Counted from the stretch's first letter, positions 1-9,528 are shown. The stretch: 64,000 nt of DNA from an uncultured Erwinia sp. (GCA_945290265.1 CALYQW010000001.1:1-64000), one strand, 5' to 3'. The notes: generated from the letters alone by a model not told the origin. Translations and numbers: made by a program.

Positions 1-78
1 CAGTATCAGTATCAGTATCAGTATCAGTATCAGTATCAGTATCAGTATCAGTATCAGTATCGGTATCGGTATCGCTAT
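1..78. repeat. CAGTAT hexanucleotide tandem repeat encoding (Asp-Thr)n
   Basis: Ten perfect 6-bp CAGTAT units fill positions 1-60, followed by two CGGTAT units and one CGCTAT unit. On the minus strand this is (GATACT)n, encoding alternating Asp-Thr inside the relaxase gene. The array continues past the left edge, so its full length is unknown. Unit purity rises toward the edge, as expected of slippage-driven growth. Six-bp units keep the reading frame whatever the copy number. Confidence 0.95.
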
Positions 79-1222
79 GCCGGGGGGCCTCTTCCATCTC
101 AGCAGGTTCATCAGGAACGGCTTTCCCGATGGGCACCATTTCATCCGGCACTACAGTGGATGGCATATTCACATCTGCGTCATCTGCAACCTCTGTGACT
201 TCTGCATCCGCCACTGCGGAAAAAAGACTGAGCAGCATATCAGCATCCCCCTGGCCCACGCTGGCGTTATCCGGTTCTTCCGGCAGCTCCACTTTACTGA
301 CCCCATTCGGCGGCGGCTGGCCATCCTCGCCACCAGTATCATTCAGAGACGTCATCAGTTCCGAAGCGACCAGTTCCAGTGCAGAAGAGGATAAATTATC
401 GTCCGTCTGAACAGACAATATACCCTCCTGCGGCGTCACCGAATCTGGCGGTGCAATTGCCACAGGAGATTCACCCGCCTCCTTTCGGAGCACCGGCGAG
501 TCAACCTTCTCTGCCGCCTGGTCGAGCAACGTCCTGATCAGGGGCATATCAGGAGAACCATTGCGGAATGCAACGGCAAGGCTGAACAACGCTGCGGAGG
601 TACCTGAAAGCCAGTTAATCGCTTCGGTGGGCATCAATTGACCCGCAGCCAGTGCCGCCAGAGCCGAAGCATTATGGGCATTTGGGGGAGAAGGGCGAAA
701 CCGAAAGCGATAAGGCGCATCCGGAACAGATATGCCCGGTTGCCAATTAACGCCGCCAGTGGTTTCGCCTTCAATACTGGCCAGTAACGGCAGGTGATAA
801 CACAACGCAGCCCAGAAAATAACGGCCTGCCAGATAACGCCCTGAGCGGCTTGTTCTTCCGGCGCCACACCTGGCGGAAACATATAACCCCGGGCAAGCC
901 TGACAGCATAAGCGGTAAAAAGCAGGCTTAAATCACCAAATCCCCCTGCGTACGCCCACCGACCGTCAGGTGCCGCCGGTACGTTCTGGGCCCGTTCAAG
1001 CAGGTGGTGCACAGGGGCCAGATAGAATCGCTGGTATACCTCTGCCGACAGCGCGTTATTTTCACGGATTTTCTGCAGGGCATCCTGACGTAATGCGGTG
1101 ATGACCAGTTCTTCAGCCTTAAGCGGAGAGAAATAACCCACAGGCACCGAAACGGGGAGTTTGGCGGATGGCTCTGTGACAGTCGGCGTACCGGACAAAA
1201 ACGTTTTGATTTTATTTAACAT
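1..1222 (-). CDS. MobH-type relaxase, TraI_2 domain (3' end outside window)
   Basis: Reading minus from 1222, the frame stays open to the window edge for about 407 codons, so the C-terminus is missing. The N-terminal ~210 residues (start MLNKIKTFLSG; then VGYFSPLKAEELV, YQRFYLAPVHHLLERAQ, GGFGDLSLLFTAY) resemble the TraI_2 putative-helicase/relaxase domain of ICE relaxases of the MobH group, which nick oriT and pilot the strand in conjugation. A low-complexity acidic linker follows and ends in an Asp-Thr repeat. Its ATG overlaps the TAA of the upstream helicase gene (ATGTTAA), indicating translational coupling. The family call comes from domain layout and neighbours; the catalytic HD-type motif was not located with certainty. 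Confidence 0.72.
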   Translation of the reverse strand, partial: MLNKIKTFLSGTPTVTEPSAKLPVSVPVGYFSPLKAEELVITALRQDALQKIRENNALSAEVYQRFYLAPVHHLLERAQNVPAAPDGRWAYAGGFGDLSLLFTAYAVRLARGYMFPPGVAPEEQAAQGVIWQAVIFWAALCYHLPLLASIEGETTGGVNWQPGISVPDAPYRFRFRPSPPNAHNASALAALAAGQLMPTEAINWLSGTSAALFSLAVAFRNGSPDMPLIRTLLDQAAEKVDSPVLRKEAGESPVAIAPPDSVTPQEGILSVQTDDNLSSSALELVASELMTSLNDTGGEDGQPPPNGVSKVELPEEPDNASVGQGDADMLLSLFSAVADAEVTEVADDADVNMPSTVVPDEMVPIGKAVPDEPAEMEEAPRHSDTDTDTDTDTDTDTDTDTDTDTDT

Positions 1223-2700
1223 GGGAAAATCGCTTCTCCCCCATCGTTCTCCATGTCCCCCGTTGCTAATTGTTCGCAATCTTTCTGCTCTTCACCGGCC
1301 TTCAGGCACAGTAGCATCTCATTCAGCACCAAGGTCTTACGCGCGCGGGTCACGGCCACATACAGCAGATTGGTTTCGTCCTGTCGCTCCTCTGCAGAGA
1401 GCAGCGGGTCGGTGATGTCACAAAAATCCTCATTCAGTACGACGACATCCCATTCAAGCCCCTTACTGCGATGCGCGGTGGAAACCGTGACCTGTGCATC
1501 CTTTTCATGCGTCACAACCTGGCGGCGCATGATGGCCAGCTTTTGAGGCAGCGGGAAATACTCGTCAAGTAACCGGATGGCCTGATTCATCTCAACATCC
1601 TGCGTTGCCTTCGCGATGGAGCAATATTCCTCAAAGTCTCGGTAATCCTGACGGAGACGGGGGGACTGCATCCGTTCGGGCATATCGGCAGAGAACCAGT
1701 AAAGATCTTTCAGCTCTTCCGTTTTGTACCCTTCAATGCCTCCCACCCAGAAAACTTGCTTCTCCTGCAGGCTGGCAGAAAGCGCAGCACCAATGACACC
1801 GGATACCGTCCGGCTTAGAACGGAGAAATGAGGTACGTCAGCAGACAGATGCGTAACCACTTCATCACCCTCACCGCTGCCGGTGACTTTCATCTCCTCC
1901 CCGGACATGGCCAGCAGCATATTCGCCATTTGTGCGACCGCAGGACCAAACCGGAAGCTGGTCGTCAGCCACAGTCGATCGGCCTGTTCCAGCCGGGGAG
2001 AACTGAGAGCATTATCCGCACCTCGAAAGCGATATATCTGCTGGTAGCGATCACCAACCAGCACGACCCTGCAGGGCTGGCTGAGGACAAAGGCACTGGT
2101 GACCGGATTGGCGTCCTGAGCCTCATCAAAAAGAATGGTGTCCCATCGACTGGCAAGACTGGGACCGGACAGTTGAAAAAGCTTCAGGTAGACATCATGA
2201 GTGATTGGGAAATCAGATTCGGTACAACTCACCTCATACCAGAGAACCTGTACGGCCCCCAGAATTTTATCTACAGAGAGACCATGACGCTCATCCTCTG
2301 CCGGCAGGTGGATAATGCCGGGTTCCTGCTCAGCACTACAGAGAAATGCATTCAGCCCCGTCAGCGCCAGACGCGCTAGCGGCCAGTGCCGTGTGATCAG
2401 TTTCCGGGCCACATCAGTAATACGCAGATTTACCGTCAGCCGGCTCCTGAAATGTCGGCCGAAATGCGGCCAGGCCAGTTGATGGGAGGTTTTGCATTCA
2501 ACGTTGAAGGGAAACTTTTGTTCGGCTTCGTCGCGGATGGCTCTGTTGTAGGCAAGATACAATATTTTACTTTCAGGATTCGCCTCAGCGAACTTTACCA
2601 GCGTTGATGTTTTGCCAGCACCAGCGAAAGCGTTGACAACAAGCCTCGTGCCTTGCCAGGCAATCACAGCATCTTGTTCCGGGGTTGTATTCCAGGACAT
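1216..2700 (-). CDS. UvrD/Rep-like superfamily 1 DNA helicase
   Basis: A 494-aa SF1A helicase. Visible motifs: Walker A AFAGAGKTSTL near residue 28, DEAQD (motif II), VGDRYQQIYRFRGA (motif III), TAHRSKGLEWDVVVL (motif V) and YVAVTRARKTL (motif VI). An ATG 17 codons farther upstream (2751) exists, but start 2700 (MSWNTTPEQ) matches the start of a second copy at 15188. It lies directly upstream of and overlaps the MobH relaxase, as in ICE modules where a UvrD-like helicase accompanies the relaxase. Likely role: unwinding of element DNA during transfer or replication (inference). Confidence 0.88.
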   Translation of the reverse strand: MSWNTTPEQDAVIAWQGTRLVVNAFAGAGKTSTLVKFAEANPESKILYLAYNRAIRDEAEQKFPFNVECKTSHQLAWPHFGRHFRSRLTVNLRITDVARKLITRHWPLARLALTGLNAFLCSAEQEPGIIHLPAEDERHGLSVDKILGAVQVLWYEVSCTESDFPITHDVYLKLFQLSGPSLASRWDTILFDEAQDANPVTSAFVLSQPCRVVLVGDRYQQIYRFRGADNALSSPRLEQADRLWLTTSFRFGPAVAQMANMLLAMSGEEMKVTGSGEGDEVVTHLSADVPHFSVLSRTVSGVIGAALSASLQEKQVFWVGGIEGYKTEELKDLYWFSADMPERMQSPRLRQDYRDFEEYCSIAKATQDVEMNQAIRLLDEYFPLPQKLAIMRRQVVTHEKDAQVTVSTAHRSKGLEWDVVVLNEDFCDITDPLLSAEERQDETNLLYVAVTRARKTLVLNEMLLCLKAGEEQKDCEQLATGDMENDGGEAIFPC

Positions 2701-2793
2701 AACAGGCTCCAGACAGAAGTTCAGTTCCTGTAAGTTGCCTGTTTTATGCACAGAGAATAACGATTAACTCTTTATCCCTTTTCAGAAATTAAT

Positions 2794-3798
2794 TTATCGT
2801 GCACAGTTGTCCCTCGTCGTCACACTACTGGCATAAAGCATTAGCTCAGTTTCGAGCGTTCTCCCTACTACTTCCATATTCATTTCAACGTATTCCATCG
2901 TTGTGCTAACGCTCCGGTGTCCCAGTAATTCTTTTACTAACTGTAAAATCCTGTCAGGCGATCTCATGAGTTCAGTGGCCAATGTATGTCGAAAACGATG
3001 AGGTGAAACGGGAAAACCGCATTCTTTTGATAATCTTCTGAAAAAAGATCTAATCTTTTGCATCATTTCATTTGAATTACTTTCGACATTATTTATATCA
3101 ATCTTCGATAAATAATGGCAAACATCAAAAATAGTTCCATCTGATGGTACGCCAGCCTGTCGCGCTTTATCAATTAATCGAACTAATTGTGGCCTTAGCG
3201 AAGTAACAATAGGAACCTGCCACTCGCGATGAGTTTTGCTTCCGTCCAGACATAATTTAATACATCCATCATCTAAATTAACGTCATGTAATCTTATATG
3301 TAATAATTGATTTAATCTCATACCTGTATAGCGCAATGTATCAATGACTGTTAACCAAAACCAGGCAGGATACAGAGCACATCGCCTCCTGACATTATCT
3401 TTCTCCTCATCTCTAATCTTTTGCTCCATGATAATATAAATACGGGTTAATTGTTTTTTATTAAGTGTCTTTTTCTTCTTTACGGTTTTTTGTACTAGGC
3501 AATTATTAAACGGGTTTTTAGTTGATACCAGCAACCCGTGTTCCATACCGAAATTAAACAACGCTCGCAGGTGAGCAATTTTGTTATTCCAGGTTTGCGC
3601 CGAAAGATTCTTCACTGAAAGGACATGTCTTCTCCAGATAAAGACATCACGATTAGAAATATCGTCAGGAAATTCATATTTTTCAGAAAATGACAATATA
3701 CCCTTAGTGACTTTCCTGTAACTCCATTCCGTAGCTGGTCTTAGATTATGAAAAAAGAAATATTCATCTAATAAAACATCCCATTTTACATGTGCCAT
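2794..3798 (-). CDS. Tyrosine recombinase / site-specific integrase
   Basis: A 334-aa protein with an N-terminal core-binding domain (about 1-100) and a catalytic domain. Candidate catalytic residues are R161 (RYTGMRLNQLL), H267 and R270 (HRFRHTLATELM), H294 (LLGHRSVSTTMEY) and nucleophile Y303. All belong to the R-H-R-H-Y set. It sits 93 bp upstream of the helicase gene on the same strand. Presumed role is excision, integration or multimer resolution of the mobile element. No att site could be recognised nearby, so which role applies is unknown. Confidence 0.9.
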   Translation of the reverse strand: MAHVKWDVLLDEYFFFHNLRPATEWSYRKVTKGILSFSEKYEFPDDISNRDVFIWRRHVLSVKNLSAQTWNNKIAHLRALFNFGMEHGLLVSTKNPFNNCLVQKTVKKKKTLNKKQLTRIYIIMEQKIRDEEKDNVRRRCALYPAWFWLTVIDTLRYTGMRLNQLLHIRLHDVNLDDGCIKLCLDGSKTHREWQVPIVTSLRPQLVRLIDKARQAGVPSDGTIFDVCHYLSKIDINNVESNSNEMMQKIRSFFRRLSKECGFPVSPHRFRHTLATELMRSPDRILQLVKELLGHRSVSTTMEYVEMNMEVVGRTLETELMLYASSVTTRDNCAR

Positions 3799-3992
3799 AA
3801 CTTCTCCTTATCAAACAGAAAACCTTCATGCTTTCTGTTCAAATAACAGTAGCGAGAAATTTTTTAACAGAAAAGGGAATACTATAAAGTCCGAATAAGT
3901 CAGAACAACCCTGAACATTCATACTGCAACCAGCAAAAAACAAACAAACTCAGAAAAAGATAGTTTACTATACTTATCAGTAAATTAGCCAA

Positions 3993-4029
3993 CACTGCGA
4001 TAACTAAAAAACGCTTAGTTATCGCAGTG
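3993..4029 (-). terminator. Perfect 15-bp inverted repeat, probable terminator
   Basis: CACTGCGATAACTAA (3993-4007) and its exact complement (4015-4029) are separated by 7 nt. The hairpin lies 7 nt after the stop of the minus-strand operon 4037-5641. Read on the minus strand the loop carries a run of six T. A strong transcription terminator is the simplest reading. Confidence 0.6.
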
Positions 4030-4036
4030 CTACACA

Positions 4037-4459
4037 TCAGGTAATTTTCACAACTCCATTATGATTACTTAATTTTTCAGGGTGAAACGTAATGGAATCA
4101 CGGTCAGCGGTAAATAATATCCTACGAAGTTCACATCTAAACCCCATTGAATCTGCGACCTTAACCAGATTAACATCACGCCCTCTCAACACCTCCTTTT
4201 CAAGCTCATCACGCTCTATTTTTCTACCCGGATTATGATAAAGATATTCAAATAAGCAGTGATTCAGGGAACGATAGCGAAATGTCGTCAGTATATATCG
4301 CTCCCCCAAAGTCAGCGTTCGGGTTTCAACATCGTATAGCAACTCAGATCTGACACTTCTGCCCTGCTGCATCTCTTTTATTGGCTCCCTCAGCTCAAAC
4401 AACATCACGATAAGGATAAATAACAAGAGCACAATTGCGCCAATAAAAATAACCATCAT
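4037..4459 (-). CDS. Membrane-anchored small protein with winged-helix-like C-terminus
   Basis: 140 aa. Residues 3-22 form one hydrophobic helix (VIFIGAIVLLLFILIVMLF). The remainder is soluble, and YRSLNHCLFEYLYHNPGRKIERDEL resembles the recognition region of an OmpR-type winged helix, as in inner-membrane-tethered regulators. Its ATG overlaps the stop of the ElbB gene, so the two are translationally coupled. I do not recognise the family. The winged-helix reading is an inference from the YLYHNPGRxIxRDEL pattern. Confidence 0.6.
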   Translation of the reverse strand: MMVIFIGAIVLLLFILIVMLFELREPIKEMQQGRSVRSELLYDVETRTLTLGERYILTTFRYRSLNHCLFEYLYHNPGRKIERDELEKEVLRGRDVNLVKVADSMGFRCELRRILFTADRDSITFHPEKLSNHNGVVKIT

Positions 4460-5115
4460 TAACTCAACCTGATGACTTCTCTGACAAGTTTATCAATACC
4501 TGCTTTTGCCTCTGAAATCTTCGTAGCAAGCATGTAGGCAGGTGTAGTTACTACTTTTTTCTCTTCATCCACAACTATCTCATCAAAACCAGCAAGTTGA
4601 TGTATGCACCCCGAGCGTTCGATATAGTCAATAGTGTCCTTATCGTTACCAATTGTCATCCGTACATTACGTCCATAAATTACAGGTATTAATACGGGAG
4701 CAATACACATATACCCGGCAGGTTTATGCAATTGAGCAAATTTTTGTAGAACTGCATTAACATCAGAATTCAACTCAAGGCTGTCTCCGTCGAATGCAAA
4801 AGTCGATAAATTCTTTGCTACTCCAAACCCTCCAGGGATAATTACAGCAGAATATAAATCTACTGAGCATTCTTTAAGAGGTTTAATATTACCCCGGACA
4901 ATCCTTGCCGATTCATTAAGAACATTTCGCTTACCTGTAGTTATACTTCCCGATGCATGATCAATTACATGATATTGTTCTATATCCGGGGCAAAACATT
5001 GATACTCGCAACCGTTATTTTCAAGCGCCAACAATGTTAGCACCACCTCATTGATCTCTGCTCCATCATAAACACCACATCCAGACAGAACAACTGCAAC
5101 CATTTTCTTATCCAT
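4459..5115 (-). CDS. ElbB-like DJ-1/PfpI-family glyoxalase
   Basis: 218 aa, full length for the ElbB family (E. coli ElbB is 217 aa). Diagnostic segments: VVLSGCGVYDGAEINE at the N-terminus, PGGFGVAKNLS, the nucleophile elbow GYMCIAPV and VVTTPAYMLATKISEA. ElbB is a class I glutamine-amidotransferase-like protein with reported glyoxalase activity. Finding it in a conjugative element beside two membrane proteins suggests a host-derived accessory gene. It overlaps the upstream gene by 8 bp and the downstream gene by 1 bp. Confidence 0.88.
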   Translation of the reverse strand: MDKKMVAVVLSGCGVYDGAEINEVVLTLLALENNGCEYQCFAPDIEQYHVIDHASGSITTGKRNVLNESARIVRGNIKPLKECSVDLYSAVIIPGGFGVAKNLSTFAFDGDSLELNSDVNAVLQKFAQLHKPAGYMCIAPVLIPVIYGRNVRMTIGNDKDTIDYIERSGCIHQLAGFDEIVVDEEKKVVTTPAYMLATKISEAKAGIDKLVREVIRLS

Positions 5116-5641
5116 GATTATCTCCTTGTGTTTTAGTTAGAACTTCAATTAATTTACTGCTTGTAATATTTTGATATTCCTCCATTACATTAGTGACATT
5201 TCGTATTTTCTCATCGACATTAAGTTTTTCATCAAAGATAATCTCATAGATATCTTTTAAAAAGTCATCAAAATTAAAATTATGTCGATACCAGTCACCT
5301 AAATTTTTAACAGGGGCACCCAGGGTATTAAATTCCCTAATATAAGCTGAGGTTCTATGCATTAACATGTTTTTTATTCTAACTTCTATTCTACTTCGTT
5401 GTTTTAAATCATCATTGAGTAAAATAGAGCGTAATTCTTGAAGTTTTCCTCTTGAATGATACCAGACCATTGCTTTTACATAATTTATCGTCATGTCAGA
5501 TGATATATTATCAATAACCAATTTATTAGAGTTAATCTTTTGTGATAACTCATCATATTGATGCCACCCAACAACCCCAATTATTCCATATATTGCCAAA
5601 GCGGTGTATCTGACAAATTTAAGCGTAGACTGAAACTCCAT
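5108..5641 (-). CDS. Hypothetical single-pass membrane protein, first gene of ElbB operon
   Basis: 177 aa with one N-terminal transmembrane helix (residues about 10-26, YTALAIYGIIGVVGWHQY) and a mostly helical, charged soluble part (KLQELRSILLNDDLKQRSRIEV). No family recognised; it resembles the DUF4760-type layout of a short anchor plus alpha-helical domain, but that is only a shape match. A good ribosome-binding site (AAGGAG) precedes the ATG. It heads the three-gene operon. Confidence 0.65.
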   Translation of the reverse strand: MEFQSTLKFVRYTALAIYGIIGVVGWHQYDELSQKINSNKLVIDNISSDMTINYVKAMVWYHSRGKLQELRSILLNDDLKQRSRIEVRIKNMLMHRTSAYIREFNTLGAPVKNLGDWYRHNFNFDDFLKDIYEIIFDEKLNVDEKIRNVTNVMEEYQNITSSKLIEVLTKTQGDNHG

Positions 5642-5817
5642 CTATTTTTCTCCTTGATACTTCAAATGCACACGCTTACTGACTTTGTCATAGTAGTGCC
5701 TTCCTCAAGTATCAAAGTCCACACGAATTAAGTGATATGCTTCACAAAATCAACCATTTATCGTTAATAACCGTAATTCTTACGCGATTTAGTAATTTAT
5801 ATTGTCCCTTCGATAAT

Positions 5818-5861
5818 AAAAAAAAGCCAGCCCCTGAGACTTACTCAGAGCGCTGACTTAA
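5818..5861 (-). terminator. Rho-independent terminator (minus) after the interrupted methylase
   Basis: On the minus strand an imperfect stem (AGTCAGC...GCTGGCT with inner CTGAG/CTCAG) is followed directly by a run of eight T. It lies just 3' of the methylase stop at 5873, so it closes that former transcript. Confidence 0.75.
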
Positions 5862-5872
5862 AATTAAAGCAA

Positions 5873-6358
5873 TTATGCAAAAATTTTCTGATGTGCGTGT
5901 AATCGGCACGACCAGTTTCCGAAATAATGACCGGGCGTCAGCAATACGCGACGCCGTTCGTCACACAATGCGTTGCCAATGACAACCTCACCGGCCACGC
6001 CGCAGAGCGATAACTGGATGTAGGCCATGCCAGCGGCCAGTGGATCAATATCCGTCGCGGAAACCCACAGATAGCGGTGTGACGCGTAGCCCGCCTGATT
6101 AATAGCATCGGCGAAAGCCAGTACCATACAGCCAGCACCGCAGGCAGGTTCGCTGAGGGTGATGAAAGGCTTTTCATCAAACATTACCTTCACATCCCCC
6201 AGTTGCAGTTGCGCCATCATTCTGGCCACACCCCAGGGGGGGAAGAACTGGCCGCGATACTTATCGCCCAGTTCCAGCTGCATAAACACGTTACCCAGAA
6301 AATCACACAACCCATTCTGTAGCCCGTTAACCACATGGGCCAGCAGTTGCGCCAGACG
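5873..6358 (-). pseudogene. N-6 DNA methylase, 3' part (split by Tn3 element)
   Basis: 161 codons, from IRLAQLLAHVV to the stop, read in frame with the 5' piece at 12778-12975 once the transposon and one GATAA copy are removed. The joined protein is about 227 aa. SAM-binding/N6-adenine-methylase features lie here: GDKYRGQFFPPW, then EPACGAGCMVLAFADAI (motif I-like) and VSATDIDPLAAGMAYIQLSL. Proteins of this size and sequence are common on ICEs and plasmids next to DUF1281 and ArdC genes. The Asn-Pro-Pro-Phe motif IV of active enzymes is not obvious, so activity of the ancestor is uncertain. The fragment's open frame continues into the transposon end, giving a chimeric 197-aa frame that is probably not made. 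Confidence 0.82.
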
Positions 6359-6363
6359 GATAA
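6359..6363. repeat. Target-site duplication GATAA, left copy
   Basis: GATAA immediately left of the left inverted repeat; the same five bases follow the right inverted repeat at 12778-12782. Five bp is the normal Tn3-family duplication. Confidence 0.95.
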
Positions 6364-6401
6364 GGGGTCTGAAGCCCAACCGTACGAAAACGTACGCTAA
6401 G
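6364..6401 (+). repeat. Tn3 left terminal inverted repeat (38 bp)
   Basis: GGGGTCTGAAGCCCAACCG followed by the internal palindrome CGTACGAAAACGTACG and ending TAAG. It matches the reverse complement of 12740-12777 except for a few bases. The similarity continues inward past base 38 (GTACATTTTTTGTAC against GTGCGTTTTTTGTAC). Confidence 0.93.
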
Positions 6402-6449
6402 TACATTTTTTGTACGATTCTACACCCTGGCCCTACACCAATATAACCG

Positions 6450-8374
6450 TCATAGTGGCCATTCATCCGTTTCTTCCGCCTGCTTCAGTGGCCTTAACTG
6501 GCCTTTTGTTATCTGCTCTGCAAGCGTGAATGTGTAATGCCCCAGCATGTTGATATGTGCGTGCCTCAGTGGCGAAAGCCTGGCTTCATCCTCTTCATTG
6601 ATGGTTTCACCTTCATTGCGCAAATGATCCAGTGCAGCCTGCATGTAGATGGTATTCCACAGAACGACAGCATTGGTCACCAGGCCCAGCGCACCCAGCT
6701 GATCTTCCTGTCCATCCTGGTAACGTTTTCTTATTTCACCCTTTTGTCCATGACAAATCGCTCTGGCGACGGCGTGTCGGCTTTCACCCCGGTTCAGTTG
6801 GGTCAGGATACGGCGGCGATAATCTTCATCATCAATATAATTAAGCAGATACAGTGTCTTGTTTATTTTTCCCGCTTCGATAATGGCCTGCGTCAGACCA
6901 GAAGGCCGGTCGCTACTCAACAATGAACGGATCGCCACTGAGGCCCGGATTTTTCCCAGCGTCAGGGAACCGGCCATACGCATCATGTCATCCCAGTGCT
7001 GCTCTATCTTCCGCGTATTGGCTGTGTTACGGGCAAGATCATTCAGTACACCATAATCGGCATCTTTATTCACCCGCCAGAACACTGAAGCACCGGCACC
7101 AGCCAGGCGCGGAGAAAATTGATAGCCCAGTAACCAGAAAAGGCCAAAAATCAGGTCGCTGGAGCCTGCCGTATCAGTCATTATTTCCGTTGAGTTTAGC
7201 CCGGTTTGCTGCTCCAGTAGCCCTTCCAGTACAAATATGGAATCCCTTAGAGTGCCAGGAACGACAACACCATGAAATCCGGAATACTGATCTGAAATGA
7301 AGTTGTACCAGGTGATCCCCCGGCTGGAACCAAAATATTTTCGGTTGGGGCCTGCATGGACCGTTCGTACCGGGGCTATAAATCGCATACCGTCCGCAGA
7401 GGCCACTTCACCACCGCCCCATTTCTGAGCCAGAGGCAGGGTAGACTGATAATCAACCAGTCTGGCGTTTGCTTTTACCAGCGTTTCTTCCCTGAGATAA
7501 TTTTGTTTGGTCCAGCTCAGACGATAACGGGTCAGCGCCGGAATATTGGGTCGAATAAAGGGCTCCATACCAATATTACAGGCTTCAGCCAGCAATACTG
7601 CACAGATACTGACGGTCAGGTCATCCATACGCGCGCCCGCTTCGCTTGCGTGGGTAAATTCATCTGCAAACCCTGTATGCGCGTTAATTTCAAGAAGGTG
7701 TTCGGTCAGATCGACAACCGGCAGCAAGTCAGATATACGTTTTGAGAGTAACTTCAGCGTCGGCGGCTCATCCAGTCCGTTCAGATGATCAATGGTCAGC
7801 TTTGTGCGTTTACCTGTTAAATCCAGCGAAACGGCCTGATTATCAGCAAAATTTTTAGCGACCTGTCGGTACACCGTGTTGAGCTGCCGGGTCAGCGCAT
7901 TGACGGCCTCTCCGGCGTTGAGAGGATGCCCGAGGGAGCGATACACCTGCACTCTGTTGGTATGCCAGTCCTGACCCTGGAGAAGTTTAGCCCGTGGATC
8001 TCCCCAGCGTTCGCTCCGTGCGACATAAATATCCCGTTGCCTCAGACTGTCCTGTAACTTATTCATAACACAGAGGGTATAGCCCTGTCGGGATAAATGA
8101 CCGTCTTTGCCATAGCAGAGCCGCTTCCAGGGGCCGGTAATTATTGCCATTGGCGCATCATCAATGTGCTGCCTTCGGGTTGACCGGATCGCCGCAAGAT
8201 AGCGTATAGCCTCCAGCGTGGTTTCGCCTGCCGGAGCGGCGCTGAATTCAATATTTTCCAGCAAACAGGGAAGAAAGCGGCGGACTCTTCCATACTGTTC
8301 CACCATTTCATCATGAAAACTGGCATCAGGAGGCCGGGCAATCGCGTTTATAAATGTGATGGTATCGGCCAGCC
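6450..8374 (-). pseudogene. tnpA: Tn3-family transposase TnpA, C-terminal part
   Basis: Carries the DDE catalytic domain: SADGMRF, MTDTAGSSDLIFGLFW and LNRGESRHAVARAICHGQKG correspond to the three acidic positions of Tn3 transposases. The open frame continues upstream of the first ATG (8306) to 8374, where the IS630 end begins. Joined to the N-terminal part at a CTAG target (one TA copy removed) it gives 1004 codons in frame, the size of Tn3 TnpA (~1001 aa). The element therefore lost a working transposase by a single insertion. Confidence 0.93.
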
Positions 8375-8376
8375 TA

Positions 8377-9528
8377 AATAGCTGTTCCTAATACCGCTAC
8401 ACTTTTGCCAGCCCGTGTTTTCCTCCCGGGAACGGGCTGACGGTATCCATAAAATGACGAACCTTCTGCAGTAGCTGCCACATTGTACGGCACTGGTGGT
8501 TACGCGTTATCGTGTCATGCAACGCCTGCCACAGCCGCTCAGCGTGGTTTACCCACGGAGAGTAAACAGGCTGATATATCACCCGGAATTTTGGATTCTG
8601 TTTTAGCCAGCGCTGCGTCTGCTGGCTCTTGTGGATAAAGTAGTTATCGACGATAAGTGTGATGGTTTTCGCCCGCCGGTACGTTGCTTTCAGGTGTTTC
8701 AGCAGGCTGATGAACAGTACTGAGCCTTTACTGCTACCACCCACGTAGCTGACTCTGCCCGTACCACTGTGCAACGCGCCTGCCAGGTAATATTTTTCGT
8801 TCTGACCCGGCGTGACCACTCGTTTTTGCTGGCCCCGTAGCTGCCAGTCAGCACCGATTTTTGGATTCAGACGAATATCGACCTCATCCTCGTAAAACAC
8901 CGGATGTTCCGGGTTGCAGTGTGCCAGAGCAGCATTTATAGCTGCCATCTTCTCTTCTTTGTGTGGGTCGCGAATGCGCAGCGTTGGTGCGGCTCTGCGC
9001 CAGACCACTCCGGCAGCACGAAGCCAGCGCCGGATGGTCGAAGCATGTAAACAGTAACCGGTTATCTGATTGATTTTTATTGCCAGCAACTCCGTACTCC
9101 AGCGCGAGCGCTGATAGCCGAAAGCGCTGGGGGAATGCTTTATGAGCTGGCGTAACAGGTTACAGATATGTTCCAGCGGCCAGCGTCGGCTACGGCCTGC
9201 AGGCAGCGATTTCAGGCCATCCACGCCATAAAGCGTAAACCAGTTTATCCAGCGCCCAACGGAGGAACGTGCACAGCAGAGCATTCTGGCAACAGCACTG
9301 ACTCTCTCTCCCCGGTGCAGTAACAGCATGGCAGTGAGTCTGCGGGCATAATTTTTATCACGCGTTTTGTGGATAGCTTTCTGCATCAGGCGTCGTTCGT
9401 CACGGGGAATTGGTGCTATGATCGTCATCGCTCAGTCCGGTTGGTGATAGGGTTGGTTTGGCGATTGATCAGATCGCACAATCCGGGCTGAGTTCCCTCA
9501 AAGTGATCTAATATTTGGAACAGCTATT
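8377..9528. mobile_element. IS630-family insertion sequence (1152 bp)
   Basis: Ends carry AATAGCTGTTCC inverted repeats (8377-8388 and the complement at 9517-9528), with similarity extending to about 28 bp. Flanking TA dinucleotides (8375-8376 and 9529-9530) are the duplication typical of the family. Removing the IS and one TA restores CTAG, a favoured IS630 target, and restores the tnpA frame exactly. That fixes the boundaries. Confidence 0.93.
8397..9428 (-). CDS. IS630-family transposase
   Basis: 343 aa. An N-terminal helix-turn-helix region (ERVSAVARMLCCARSSVGRWINW, winged helix, then a second HTH) is followed by a DDE domain with VFYEDEVDIRLNP, TLIVDNYFIHKS and YSPWVNHAERLWQALH, supplying the D-D-E triad. 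Length and motifs are those of a complete transposase. It occupies nearly all of the IS and probably remains functional. Confidence 0.93.
   Translation of the reverse strand: MTIIAPIPRDERRLMQKAIHKTRDKNYARRLTAMLLLHRGERVSAVARMLCCARSSVGRWINWFTLYGVDGLKSLPAGRSRRWPLEHICNLLRQLIKHSPSAFGYQRSRWSTELLAIKINQITGYCLHASTIRRWLRAAGVVWRRAAPTLRIRDPHKEEKMAAINAALAHCNPEHPVFYEDEVDIRLNPKIGADWQLRGQQKRVVTPGQNEKYYLAGALHSGTGRVSYVGGSSKGSVLFISLLKHLKATYRRAKTITLIVDNYFIHKSQQTQRWLKQNPKFRVIYQPVYSPWVNHAERLWQALHDTITRNHQCRTMWQLLQKVRHFMDTVSPFPGGKHGLAKV

Noticed and set aside
1-78. Tandem repeats as a possible CRISPR array
   Set aside because: The unit is 6 bp without spacers and codes for Asp-Thr inside a gene.
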